This document shows positions 20,106 to 30,296 of a stretch of DNA of 64,000 nt, piece after piece (the stretch's first letter is position 1; the number at the start of each line of letters is the position of its first letter). Source of the stretch: Leishmania infantum JPCM5 (lineage: Eukaryota; Euglenozoa; Kinetoplastea; Trypanosomatida; Trypanosomatidae); assembly GCF_000002875.2 (NCBI RefSeq), contig NC_009419.2, positions 1,160,954-1,224,953 of the forward strand. Direction: 5' to 3'. Position numbers and translations under genes: made by a program. The notes beneath the pieces were generated by a model that worked only from the letters and a program-made list of their open reading frames with translations, was not told the origin of the DNA and ran no database searches.

Positions 20106-20477
20106 TCAGTATTGGTAAACACCGAACACCGTCACCGTCGCAAACAGGTGTTTGCTCACGTACACCTCCTCAAAGTAATTGTCCGTATCGGAGTCCCAGA
20201 ACATCTTGCACCCCGTCCGCATACCCTCGCCACGCTGCTCGCCAATCATGCAGTGCACAATGATCTTGTATCGCTCGAGGTCTTTCGAGCGAATCTTGTC
20301 CCGCACAGTGTCAGCTATCTCCTTGCTAATGCTCTGGATCTCATCGGCGTTGTACTCCTGGTCCTCCAGGCGACTCTCGAGCACCGACTTCGCAATCGGC
20401 TTCAGTTCATTAGGGCGGAACTTGTGATGGTGGTCCGGCCGGAGAGAAAAGGTAGTGGCGTCAACTTCCCCCTGCAT
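20106..20477 (-). CDS. DYNLT2B: Tctex1-type dynein light chain (DYNLT2B/TCTEX1D2-like)
   Basis: Predicted 123 residues from the ATG at 20477. It carries the whole Tctex1 domain: RPNELKPIAKSVLESRLEDQ, the helix DEIQSISKEIADTVRDKI, RYKIIVHCMIGEQRGEG, then FWDSDTDNYFEEVYVSKHLF and the C-terminal strand TVTVFGVYQY. The IGEQRGEG and FWD-DTDNY strings are the hallmarks of the DYNLT2B (TCTEX1D2) group, light chains of dynein-2, the retrograde intraflagellar-transport motor. An in-frame ATG at 20531 would add 18 residues. The first AG after the T-tract at 20585-20597 lies near 20567, so that upstream ATG could be the first in the mRNA. The shorter form matches the family better because the extra residues are Arg/Thr-rich and not domain-like. 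Confidence 0.9.
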   Translation of the reverse strand: MQGEVDATTFSLRPDHHHKFRPNELKPIAKSVLESRLEDQEYNADEIQSISKEIADTVRDKIRSKDLERYKIIVHCMIGEQRGEGMRTGCKMFWDSDTDNYFEEVYVSKHLFATVTVFGVYQY

Positions 20478-21849
20478 TCTGGAGCGTTGTCTAGTAGTTC
20501 CTCTTTCGGTTCCTCGCAGAGGCCAATGCATGTATATATGAACGATGTCGAAGCGGATATGCTATGATGGCGAGGCGTATTCGCGAAAAAAAAAAACGAT
20601 GGGGGCCAAGAAGCGGAAGGAGGCGATACTCCGAAGCAAAGAGGTCGCAGCCCTCGGTAACGCCACGATGAAGAAGTACAGAGGTGCAGAGATGATGCAA
20701 TGAGAGCAAGGTCAAGGGTTCCTTTTTCATGGACTGAGGGAGGGCAGCGGCAGCAGACCGATCATGGCTTTCTGTAGTTACTGGAGGGCACGAGACGCAC
20801 TACGTTGACGATTCGTGAGCCTCCGACCAACTCAAGAAGCTCTAAATGCCAGGTCGTTTTTGTTTGTTTTCTGTTCAGTGGTCACACGAGGCACCGCAGT
20901 GTTGTCTGTGCACTCGCGCCGCCAGACACTAGTACTGCATCCAATTCGTGCCAACCCTTGTTCTTGTGCGGTTGTTTGCCTGTGGTGCAGACGTATTCGG
21001 CGTCTACGTGAGTATAGAGCGGGGACGGAGGAACTGTATGAAAGGAAGAGAGCCACGAGCAGTCAAAGGAGAAAAGCCACACACACACCCGCACGCACGC
21101 GTGAAAACGAAAAAGGGAAAGGAGAAAATGATGGCGAGTGCGCCACGGAGAAAACCGCTCAGAGAGGAGAACGTCGCAGAGCTGATTTGTCTGGGTGCCT
21201 GCCTAACTGCGCCCAGCCCCCCACCAACCCCGCAGCCCCGCCGGCGCCGGCAGCGGCAAAAACAAGGCGATATCGGTCAAAAAGAAGAAAAAGGGGTGGG
21301 GTCTACATACATCTATCGATTTGCATAGTTGCATCACACACAATGCAGGAAAAAAAAAACGGGACGGATAACGAAATGTTGCCCTCTCGGTGATTTTTTT
21401 CCTTTTGCCTTTTCAGCTGCTTGACTTGCAGGCACAGACCGCTCATTCTACCTTCGTCGGTGTATGGGCACGTGGCCGTGCGCCCTGCCTACTCAACGGC
21501 CAACGGGACTCAAAAGCAGTAGAGGTAAGCCCAGGCAGCGGACGAAGGAAGAACACACAATCGCGGAGGCAGATGCAGCGGAAAGCCCTACAATACGCAA
21601 ATGGTAAGAAGAGAACGAAATGATAGGGACAAGACATCGCGGAATCCGGTAAAAACAAAAAAAAAACAAAAAAAAACACATCATGAAGGGGTGCCATGTG
21701 CCGACGATCACCGCACACCTTCACTTGTGTACTCCTGTGGCGTTGATAGAGTGCAAAACAGCAAGGTCGGCCTCAATCGGCCGCGGTGCAACAGGCGTGC
21801 TGTGAAATGTACGGCAGCGGTGACACTAGCGCAGAAGCGTCATATTTGT
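20478..21849. other. Intergenic region
   Basis: Upstream flank of the dynein light chain gene in gene sense. Purine-rich plus-strand blocks (20583-20710, 21100-21180, 21280-21370, 21590-21680) look like normal UTR/splice DNA. No credible gene. Confidence 0.5.
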
Positions 21850-23292
21850 GTTCTGCAATGCTTGCCGTATTCCACACGTCCGCGCACTAGATGCCCCATC
21901 ACGCACCCATTGGGGCGGTCCTGCCAGCGAACGTCGTTGAAGTTCGTCAGCGGCCGCTCAAGGACATCGTCGTGTAGGGTTGAATCCCCAAACTGGGACG
22001 TCGCCTAGCACGTAAAGAGCAGCTTCCGCCCCACATCACCTCGGAGGGCGCCGCGAAAGCCAACGCATGCTTTGCGAATCTCGCGGTGGGGAAAGGGGGC
22101 CCCTCCGTGTTGGTCTGAAGGTTCGCCTCATGCTCGGAATTTGTGAACGTTCATTGCGAGGATGCAGCCGTTATGAATCAGTATCGGCGCCTCCGTGTGG
22201 AGGTGCAGCCCCCCACAAACGCTTGCGGGTACTAGACTCACTGCCCGAGCGCTGTCAGCTTCGATCGCCTCTTCATTCTGCGGAGCCCAGGGATCACAGC
22301 CACCCTTGTAATGGAACTCCTCAGCGTGGCCGCCGGAGTGGCAGAAAGTCTGCGCACCACTCACAAAAAGCACCTCCCTATCGGACAGCCCCTGGCACTA
22401 GACGCGCGAAACCGCCATCTGCGGTGCAAGTGTCATGCGATTTTCTTCACGTACGCAGCCGAACTGCAGAAGACCGCAGCCGAAGAGTTTAGCGAAGCCG
22501 ACGTGCATGGCGTTCGTGTCGTTCTCGATGGCACTGGTGCGGCACACTGGCACAGAGCACCCAGGGCGTGGGCCGACCATGAACTGTGAAAACGCCCTTT
22601 GGGAGTCTCTTATCTTCAACTCGAGGCAACGCGTGTGTGCGGCGGATCCAGCCAGCTGATCACTTCGGCGACGGCAGCTGATCAAGCACGCCAGGAAACC
22701 GCTTGTCTTACAATCGAGGAGCGCGTGAAAGCCTGTGAGGGTTCAGCTAAACGGTGACGAGAATATGCAACAAGGTAGCTTGCGTAAGGCCCCCATATTG
22801 TTTTTCGGTCTACCCCTGCCGGTTCCGTGGCCGCGGCAGGCGGCAATGCCTCTGAGAGACGTGACGTACGCCGTCGACCGCGGGTATTGGGTAACTTCTC
22901 GCACTTTCGATTCTTGGGGGGTGGGCCAAACGCGAAAAGAAGCAGGAGCACAGCTATGCCAAGATTTCTTCGCTCAACAAGACGAGACGATGGGCCGCAC
23001 CCCGTACCAGCAGAGGCACTGCCTTGTATGGGAATATGGCCGCTGCATCCGAAAACATCTTTCTCGTCCAGGAGACATACCGGACGAGAGGTAGTTCCGC
23101 TTCCCGGCCTTCCCCCACCGCCTCCACCGCGTGGCAAAGTGGGACAAAGTCGCTTTCCTGTTTGCCCTTCACGCGTCTACGTGCCTCCGCAGAATGTGCT
23201 GCATCGAGTCCCACGTCAAGCCATGTTGACGGCTTTCCCCCATGCGCGTGCCAAGCAGAGCACACGAACGGATCACCACGTGCCTGCCACAT
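21850..23292 (-). pseudogene. Candidate decayed gene, family unknown
   Basis: Protein-like stretches follow one another on the minus strand but change frame and are broken by stops. An ATG at 23292 opens a 112-residue frame ending at 22954. A frame at 22682-23137 follows. Then the frame 22685-22128 holds about 185 codons with a single in-frame TAG at 22398-22400. Then two further frames cover 22130 to about 21850, with runs such as FNDVRWQDRPNGCVMGHLV. Base composition is unlike the purine-skewed intergenic DNA around it. No family recognised. The pattern could also come from chance open frames in GC-rich DNA, so this is tentative. Confidence 0.4.
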
Positions 23293-23999
23293 AGCTAATG
23301 CTTGTAGTCACGAACAGTTTGCGTGCGGAGGCGGCAGGCATTGGCAGCGCAAGCAATGCGGCTCATCACATACTTTTGCGCCCCCGCCCGCTGAGCTGCC
23401 GACGTGAATACGAACTCAGGTGGTCTTACAAGGTGAACGTCTTGAAGCAGCGGTCGAGCTTGCGCTGCGGCAGGAGGTTGTTTCTCATAGTAAAAGAGAG
23501 AAAGCGAGGCACGAGAGAGAGAGAGAGATGCTGACGATATGCGAGGGCTACCGGGAAGTGAGGCCAACTCTGCCGCGGTGGCGGCAGCCCATTAGCTTCG
23601 ATGGCCGTTTCGCCTCCTGCGGAGAGGGCGCTCTACAAAGCGCAAGAAAGACAACGTGAGAAGGGATAAAACGATCTCACGCTCTCGGAAAACGAGAGAG
23701 CAAACGGAAAAGGATCAAGGTGCTCTTGTGTCGCGCACCCCCCCGTCGCTGCACAGACTCATCCAAAACGCCAATGACTACGACGATGTCGGCTGGTGCA
23801 TGCCTTTTCTATCAGCTCTTCTCACATCAGCCAATCGTCGCGGCAGTAGTGTGTAGAAAGAAGAAAAGAACAGAAGTGACCTTGTACAGAGAAGACATAT
23901 TCTTTTTTTTTTCGGGGTGGGTGGAGCGACTGGGCGGTTGGGCAGATGCTTCGGTAAGGGCGTGCAGTACTCACGGGAGAGTGCTGTCAGCACACGTGA
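23293..23999. other. Intergenic stretch between decayed patches
   Basis: Mixed composition with a GA run at 23490-23528 and a T-run at 23901-23911. Nothing recognisable. Confidence 0.4.
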
Positions 24000-24715
24000 G
24001 CGCGAGCCTTATATGAGAGGCGACGGAAGAAATGAAGCAATAATAAAAGCAGGCAAAATAAAAACAGAATGCTCCTCCTTCCACAGCGTCGGAACAGATA
24101 CGATTTCGCACCGCACGACGCTACGTGCGAAACAGTCCAACAGGCTGCAGTGCTCTCGTGCCTTCCTTCGGCGTGTCCATTCTGACATACTGCATGAGTC
24201 CGTGTCCAACGTAACCCGCCCCATCACGGGCCTCTCACGTGGCGAGCAGTAGCCGTAGACACGCGCCGCAGTACTGCTGACTCTGTCATATGCCCAAGAC
24301 CTCTGCCTCGAAATCCGCCTGCCTTCCTCGAACGTCCTCTCTCCGCAGCTCCCCCTCTGCCGGTCGCCACCTGGGGCACCTCTCGGAGAGGTGCAGGCTC
24401 AGCACACAAGTAGGCAATGCGATGGCTGGGTGGGCGATGCCTTTAAGACACAACGGCACCTCACCGATCATTTGCAAACAAGAAACATGATTCCTCCTGC
24501 AGGTCGCTCCCATGCAACGCTATCCACAACCTCATTGCGAGCATCGGTACTGAAAAATCGCCCTCACCCGCCCACCCCATCGGCTGTGGGTGCTTGACCC
24601 TGTCGCCTCCACAAGTGCTTCGGCATTGGGCCGGGACAGATGTTAGGGGAAGGGCGTCCCCCCTAGCCCCCCGGCGAGTGGGGCGCAGCACCCGGAGAAG
24701 TCACGCGCAGCTATC
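24000..24715 (-). pseudogene. Second candidate decayed coding patch
   Basis: Minus-strand frames 24461-24691 and 24286-24513 overlap in different frames and both read like protein (for example MLAMRLWIALHGSDLQEE, then REDVRGRQADFEAEVLGI). A third, weaker frame runs through 24224-24409. No family recognised. It lies just downstream, in coordinate order, of the larger patch and 230 bp before the GC-rich repeat. Tentative. Confidence 0.25.
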
Positions 24716-24940
24716 CATGGCCATCAAGGAGCTCTCGGGGAACAAAAAAAAAGCAGACACCGTAGAGGCGACAACAAAGGAGAAGAGGCAGCGGAGAGCA
24801 CCGCCGCTCCGCATCAATGTACATCTGAGATTCCAATGAGAGAAGAAACCAAAGCGGCACACGCAACACACCAGTTCTCGCAGTAAGATGAGTTCAGGTT
24901 TCAACAAACGCCTCCCGCCATCACCACATCTGTTCACCAC
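24716..24940. other. Flank of repeat copy 1
   Basis: Short stretch of ordinary sequence that ends exactly where similarity to the second repeat copy begins. An A-run lies at 24743-24753. Confidence 0.4.
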
Positions 24941-25709
24941 CGCACACGCGACCACAGCTCACCCACCTCTGCGGCACCACGGCTACACTCTGGTCGTCTA
25001 GGGCGCACCGCCCTCTGCCGCGAAATCGAGCCGCGCGCCTCGTGCGCCAGACGGGCCTCCGCTGGGGCGCATGCCTCGATCCAAGCAGGGTCGCCTGCAG
25101 CGTCCTGCGCTCCAGGGCAGTGGCGACGACGTCTCTGTCGCCCGCGTAACAGGGGGCGGCCACCGCGCACGCCGCACGAGCTCGAGGAGGAGGCGGGCCA
25201 GCCTCGGGGCAGGGCCCTCTGAGACCCGGCCTGCGTGCCGTGCTCCTGCGCCCAGAGCCGCTGCAAGTCGCGCTATTCCGTGATCTGGCGCGGCGACTCG
25301 TCGCGTGGGAGTCTGCAGGGCTCGGCGGTGCTCTCGCCATGCTCCCGGCGTCTGCGCCTCATCAGCCCGCCCCGTCGGGATGCAGACGGGCTGTGCCGCA
25401 TGCTTCGCAGGCATGCTCGTCGGGGGAGGGGGGTGATCCGCATGGGCCGCTTCGCGCCCCTCACTCGCGCTCCGCTGACCGCCGGATGCTGTGCCTGGGT
25501 GTGGTACACCGTGCCGGCTGTGCCCCACGGCGCCTGCGCGCCGTGCTCGCATTTTCGGCATCCCGCGGCCTGCGTCAAGACGGCGTTCTTGCCTGGGGGA
25601 GGTGGAGGAGGAGGGGAGGCGTGCCCGGATGGCTTGCCCGCATGCTGCCGCGACAGTCCGGATACCGCCCTGCGCCGGCGGCGGCAGGAGACGCTCCAGC
25701 CTCCTCTCC
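24941..25709. repeat. GC-rich dispersed repeat, copy 1 (minimum extent)
   Basis: This segment recurs at 63231-64000 in the same orientation. By direct comparison there are about seven substitutions (for example at 24950, 25129, 25236, 25286, 25439, 25555 and 25626) and one single-G length difference in the G-run at about 25593-25598. Identity is therefore about 99 %. The left junction is sharp: sequences before CGCACACGC are unrelated in the two copies. The right end cannot be set because the second copy runs off the window; the strong GC bias here continues to about 25900. Probably a mobile-element fragment or a segmental duplication. Confidence 0.95.
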
Positions 25710-26212
25710 ACCCGCACGCCCTTCACAGTCGCGGGGCTGTGGCCGGGCAGAGGAGGCTGGCGGAGGGGGCCGGGCCGGGGCCACGCCTGTGCGCCGGCCC
25801 CGCGCAGAGCCCCCAGCCTGTCGCGCTGAGAATGCAGAGAAGGGTTGGGGCGGGGCAGCGATGGACACCAGACGGCGGAGCCCCGGTGCAGCGTGTGTGT
25901 GAGGCGTGTCGCAGCGTTGTGCAAGATGACGGCCCGCAACGTCGTCTGCTTCGAAAAGTCAGTGAATCTCACATAGCGTACGAGGCACCGCGCCGGATCA
26001 AGCGTTCTCATAGCCGACACAGGCGGAGGTGCCGGGTCTGGCGAGTGGGCGGGGTGCTGCAACGCTAGCGCAGCAGTTGAGAGCACGCCACATGCGTCCC
26101 ATGCCGCCACTGCCGGCGACCCGCCGCTGCAGGAATGCGAAGCACAGACAGGTTCCCACGGTGAAGATGGCGAAAGTAACGGAAAAGGCTCTGTGGTGCA
26201 TGGTTGAGGCAT
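24998..26212 (-). CDS. Long GC-rich open frame spanning repeat copy 1, uncertain
   Basis: An open frame of up to 404 residues from the ATG at 26212 (the frame is open further to 26410, inside the next gene). The N-terminal 130 residues (outside the proven repeat) read like real protein, for example YVRFTDFSKQTTLRAVILHN. The remainder is Ala/Arg/Pro-rich, as any frame in GC-rich DNA tends to be. In the second copy the extra G breaks this frame, which argues against selection on it there. An alternative minus frame (25273-25578) carries a C-x2-C-x15-H-x4-H arrangement (CRKCEHG ... VYHTQAQH) reminiscent of retroelement zinc fingers. The gap to the upstream gene stop is only 56 nt, too little for a normal trypanosomatid gene junction. 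Possibly part of an inserted element; may not be expressed. Confidence 0.25.
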   Translation of the reverse strand: MPQPCTTEPFPLLSPSSPWEPVCASHSCSGGSPAVAAWDACGVLSTAALALQHPAHSPDPAPPPVSAMRTLDPARCLVRYVRFTDFSKQTTLRAVILHNAATRLTHTLHRGSAVWCPSLPRPNPSLHSQRDRLGALRGAGAQAWPRPGPLRQPPLPGHSPATVKGVRVERRLERLLPPPAQGGIRTVAAACGQAIRARLPSSSTSPRQERRLDAGRGMPKMRARRAGAVGHSRHGVPHPGTASGGQRSASEGREAAHADHPPPPTSMPAKHAAQPVCIPTGRADEAQTPGAWREHRRALQTPTRRVAAPDHGIARLAAALGAGARHAGRVSEGPAPRLARLLLELVRRARWPPPVTRATETSSPLPWSAGRCRRPCLDRGMRPSGGPSGARGARLDFAAEGGAP

Positions 26213-26268
26213 GAACACCGAGAAATCTACACAGTCTGGATTCTGACGGATGGCATCGACCGCGCGCT
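25710..26268. other. Continuation of GC-rich DNA up to the coiled-coil gene
   Basis: Very GC-rich to about 25900, then more balanced. It may contain the unseen right end of the repeat. Nothing else recognised apart from the uncertain open frame listed separately. Confidence 0.4.
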
Positions 26269-29200
26269 TCAGGCCCAGAAATTGGAACTCCACGCGCTGG
26301 CCGCCAGAAAGGTGAGCTGCTGCAGAGAGGCAAATGCACGTCGATTGACGCCGAGACCGCTGGCGAGGAAGCGCACAAGACTCCGCCTCTCCTCCTTCAT
26401 GCGGCCGCACTTTGCGATAACGGCCTCGTACGTCTCCCAGGTGATCTCATCCGTTGCCTTTCGCTGCGTGTACGCATGGAAACGGCCATGTAGGAGCAGC
26501 AGAAGCGGTTCCTCCATGTGAACCATCGCTGAGGCGAGAAACTGCCGCATGCTGACGAAAGTCAGCGGAGCAGAGCGAGAGGCCATATTGTAGTCCTTAA
26601 AGATGTTCTCTGGGTCAATCAGAAGCAGCGGAGAGGCGTTGCGGTAAAGGTAGTCGAGGACCGTGCGCACCTCGTCAGCGGAAACTGCAACGGTAGGGTC
26701 GGCGGAGGGCCAGCAGTAGCTCAGATGGTACAACATATACGAAACGAAGTGCACCTGCGTCGGGGACACAAAGCCGCGAATCACGTCGAGGTAGGCAGCC
26801 AGGACGCTGTCCTTCTCGACCACAGCATCCAGGTAGCACAGAATTTCGTACAGCGTTTTCGCCACCAGCTCCGGATAGCCGTACCGCGCCTCAAGCTCGT
26901 CGACTAGCGCCTCCTGAAAGTCACTGAGCACGTACATGTCCTTGAAGAATCGCCCCGCCATGTCCCGGCGCAGCTGCAAGTTCGCACACTGCTGCGCCGC
27001 TCGCGCGAGGCACTCGTCGTAGCGATACTCCATGCGGATGAAAAAGCGCTCCGAGGCGCACGCCATGAGATGATCGATGGTGGTCACTTCAATCATACGC
27101 GGCGTGAGGGAGCGGTAGGCTCCGAACAACTGCTTGTACAGCAGCCACTCCGGCGCACGGTCGGGCGAGAGCGGGTTCAGCCGCTGGAAAGCAACGGTCG
27201 AGGCCGTCGTCGAGCTTACTGCGCCGGCGCGGTACTGCAGCCCTGGGTTGTTCTCGACAAGACTCTTGCTGCCGAGCTCCTTGAAAAGGCGAAGGCTAGG
27301 GTTTCCACCGTAAACGCCAGAACCGCCCCCAGCTCCACCATTAGACTCGGAAGCCGACTGAGACGCCATTGAGCCCCTCGCAGCCGGCCCAGCCGCGGAT
27401 ACCGCGCGCGCGTTCTCAGCGTGGGCATACTTGACCTTCACAAAGTTGGTTGTGTCGGGTACTTGAATGGCCAGCGAGGGATCGACGTAGTTCATACGGC
27501 ACAGCAGCTTCTGCTGCACCGGGTCCTCGCCGGTGAACACCTCAACGGTAGAAAGGAATCGCTCGCTGCTGAGCTCCTCCATCGGGTGCCGCAAAACACG
27601 CTGCATGGCCGCCTCGGCCGGCACCACCTCGGGTATCCTCCGCTGCACCACGACCACATCTGCCTGCTCCGAGTTGGGCCGCGGGATGGTGAAGACGACG
27701 GAGGTGGCGGAGGGTCCGAGAATGTTGGCGACCCATTGTGCACGCTGAGCCCGACTAGTCCTCTTCAGTAACGGCCCCCGGTGGGCAGCAGGCATGTCTG
27801 GCAGTGCCGTCAGGGCAGCCCTGCTGCTCTGCTTCGGCAGCGTGGGCGGCCGTGACGAGGACAACGGGGAACCGTCAGAAGTCGCAGGCAGCGGTAGAAG
27901 GTCCGTTGCGGGCCGAGGCGGATGCGACTTTAGCGCTCCAGCCTTGTCACCGCCCACCAGGGTGTCTTGGTGTTCCGTCGCCGGCCGTGGCGACGCGCCG
28001 CCTTGCTCGTCCCTCGAATGCGCCCGTCCACGCAAGCAGGCGCCGTGCTTGTCGTGCATTATCTCCGGTGTTGCCACGGTCTGCGTTTCCTGATGCAACG
28101 CCGATGGATCCGGGTGCACGGGGTTCGTCGCGCTACCGGGCGCTGTCTGCGCTTCCTTCGCCTGCGCCGAACTAGCGTTGCTCATCGCCTGGTACTGCTG
28201 CAGACGCGCCTGCAACGCGTGTCGTGCCTGAAAGTGCTCGTAGACACGTTGGTCAAACAAAATGGCCACGAACCCATCCGTCTCATCCGGAGCCTCCTCG
28301 CCATCGCCAGTGTGGACAAGCTCCAGAGGGATTCGGTGCGCGTCTGCTTGATCCACGTTGTCGCCACCCGCCACCGAGCTCTTTTTGTTGCCGCCAGTGC
28401 GGTGCGCTGCGACCAGGCGCCGGTATGCTGTGTCGCAAAAGTGCATGTCCTCCAGGAGGACCACAACACTCTCGGCCATCCTGTTCCGCAGGTCCCGCCG
28501 CAACGCTTCTGGTGTGAGTACATATTCGTTGTCGTACGCGTCCAAGATCTCGTTCACTCGACTCTCTACCTGCCCGAGCAGCACCAGCAGCACCACCCGC
28601 TCATCACCCTCGTCAAACAAGCTCTGCGTCTGCGCGATTTTGCTCAGCTTCAGCTGTCGATACCCCTCCTTGAGTTGGTTTGAATTGCCACCCGCCATCT
28701 GTTTGCGCAGTCGGAAGAGCTGCAGCTGCACATCCTTGTTCTCGACGTGGAGGGTCTGAATTTCGCGCTGTAGCTGCCGCTGCATTGAGGCGGCCTCCTG
28801 CGCGTCCGACTCCAGCTTGTAGCGAACCTGTCGGCACTCGTCGCTCACCTGGTCAAACTGTCGCCGGACTCGCTCGAGCTCGGCCTCATACCAGACGATT
28901 TGCTCATCTTTGTCCTCTATGCTGCGCTGCAGGAGCAGAAGGGACTCGCCGGAGGTACTCTTCGCCACGGCAGTCGTCAAAAACGCCTTTGCGCGCCGCA
29001 GGGATTCCGCTTCTTCAAAGTAGGCCCGTGTCAGGTTGCCGTCCACACACAAGGCAGAACCGCCCTTCGACTTGTTGGGCCTGTCGTTGTCCATGCTCTC
29101 CTCTCCATTGCGGCGCACCCCGGTGGCAGAGATGGCCGTCTCGTCGCTATAATCTACGGCGCCATCGTCGCTGTGGGCCACAAATATGGAGCGGCAGAGC

Positions 29201-29700
29201 TCGACGCGAAAGAGTCGCAGCAAGTCGCCAATAAAGGAGGTGTTCGGCTGCGCCTGCATAATGCAACTGACTCGATCGAACAGGTCCACCGTCCTCAGCG
29301 TGCGGTTGAGCGAGGGTGGATCATGCACCCCGCATGCCACAAGCTCGCGCAGTTCCGTCTCGCATCGCAGCAGCTCACTGTGCCATGACTCCCCACTAGG
29401 CGAGAGGGAGATCGTCGACGACGCTGATTTCCCGCAGGAAGGGGCGCAAGCTGTCGTCAAAAGCGCTTCCGCGGGCGATGGTGTCTCTCCTCGGTTCGAA
29501 AGAGCGTCCTCTCCGGCGGCCAAACTCGAGGCGTTCTCGAGCGGTGCAGCAACGCGTGTGGGAAGAGGTCGGAGGCATCCATCCAGCGAGAAGGCATTCT
29601 TCCTGTAGTGATTCGAGGTCCGCTTTGTCCCAACAGAGTAGGTGCTGGCGGCCACTTGCCGCAGCGTCGGCAACGATCGTGTGCTGCGTTGCTGCGGCAT
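26269..29700 (-). CDS. Large coiled-coil protein, conserved hypothetical
   Basis: Predicted 1143 residues, family not recognised. Order of parts: a Ser/Pro-rich N-terminus (1-110), a helical segment, then a strong coiled coil from about 260 to 350 rich in Glu/Gln/Arg heptads (EAELERVRRQFDQVSDECRQ). After it come a mixed region with a Ser/Pro/Glu-rich linker (about 500-640), and a C-terminal globular half with Tyr/Leu-rich helices (ARYGYPELVAKTLYEILCYL, VSYMLYHLSYCWPS). Such an arrangement is common in cytoskeletal or flagellar proteins of trypanosomatids, but that is inference. The ATG at 29700 is the first true ATG before the conserved-looking part; the open frame extends to 29817 without one. 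The 3' end abuts the GC-rich insertion, so the downstream UTR may be altered. Confidence 0.8.
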   Translation of the reverse strand: MPQQRSTRSLPTLRQVAASTYSVGTKRTSNHYRKNAFSLDGCLRPLPTRVAAPLENASSLAAGEDALSNRGETPSPAEALLTTACAPSCGKSASSTISLSPSGESWHSELLRCETELRELVACGVHDPPSLNRTLRTVDLFDRVSCIMQAQPNTSFIGDLLRLFRVELCRSIFVAHSDDGAVDYSDETAISATGVRRNGEESMDNDRPNKSKGGSALCVDGNLTRAYFEEAESLRRAKAFLTTAVAKSTSGESLLLLQRSIEDKDEQIVWYEAELERVRRQFDQVSDECRQVRYKLESDAQEAASMQRQLQREIQTLHVENKDVQLQLFRLRKQMAGGNSNQLKEGYRQLKLSKIAQTQSLFDEGDERVVLLVLLGQVESRVNEILDAYDNEYVLTPEALRRDLRNRMAESVVVLLEDMHFCDTAYRRLVAAHRTGGNKKSSVAGGDNVDQADAHRIPLELVHTGDGEEAPDETDGFVAILFDQRVYEHFQARHALQARLQQYQAMSNASSAQAKEAQTAPGSATNPVHPDPSALHQETQTVATPEIMHDKHGACLRGRAHSRDEQGGASPRPATEHQDTLVGGDKAGALKSHPPRPATDLLPLPATSDGSPLSSSRPPTLPKQSSRAALTALPDMPAAHRGPLLKRTSRAQRAQWVANILGPSATSVVFTIPRPNSEQADVVVVQRRIPEVVPAEAAMQRVLRHPMEELSSERFLSTVEVFTGEDPVQQKLLCRMNYVDPSLAIQVPDTTNFVKVKYAHAENARAVSAAGPAARGSMASQSASESNGGAGGGSGVYGGNPSLRLFKELGSKSLVENNPGLQYRAGAVSSTTASTVAFQRLNPLSPDRAPEWLLYKQLFGAYRSLTPRMIEVTTIDHLMACASERFFIRMEYRYDECLARAAQQCANLQLRRDMAGRFFKDMYVLSDFQEALVDELEARYGYPELVAKTLYEILCYLDAVVEKDSVLAAYLDVIRGFVSPTQVHFVSYMLYHLSYCWPSADPTVAVSADEVRTVLDYLYRNASPLLLIDPENIFKDYNMASRSAPLTFVSMRQFLASAMVHMEEPLLLLLHGRFHAYTQRKATDEITWETYEAVIAKCGRMKEERRSLVRFLASGLGVNRRAFASLQQLTFLAASAWSSNFWA

Positions 29701-30296
29701 GTTGACGACAGACAGATGCGTGGCCGTGGCTGTGTGTTTGTGTGTATGCAAACGCGGAAGAGTTGTGCAGAAGTGTCGCAGACTTAGCAGTGGCACCCGT
29801 GATGGTAAAGAGAGCACTAGAGGAAGACATGGAAGCAGTGTGTGCGGTCGTTCTGGAGATGCAGCTGGCGAGACGCTGCACCCGCCACTGGCACGGTGTG
29901 CTCGTGACGTTCCATTTCACTCGCGCCCGCCAGTGCCGTCTAACGGAGAGAGGAGGGGCGACGCGAACAGGAGTTGGGCTTGGCTGGAAAGTCAGGGTCA
30001 GGGAGCGCAAATAAAGTGCGACACCGACATACGAGCCTCGCCGACGCTATCCGCAAGCTCAGCTGCCACTGTCGCCGGCGCTGCAACTTTCAAAGTTGCT
30101 CCTCGCTCCTCCTTTCTCTTTCTTTTGGTGACGTTGTGGTTCACGGACAAACTGTAAAAGCCGCACATGTTGCGCTGGCCTAATACAGCAGAGGAAACAA
30201 AACACAAAAAGAAAACGGTGAAAAGACAGCACAAGCGCTGAAGCGCTGTAACATCCAACTTTATCAAGAGTCCGAAACGGGGGAAGGGAAGCTCTT
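29701..30296. other. Intergenic region
   Basis: About 0.6 kb, no gene seen on either strand. A weak A-rich plus-strand segment lies at 30190-30230. Confidence 0.6.
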
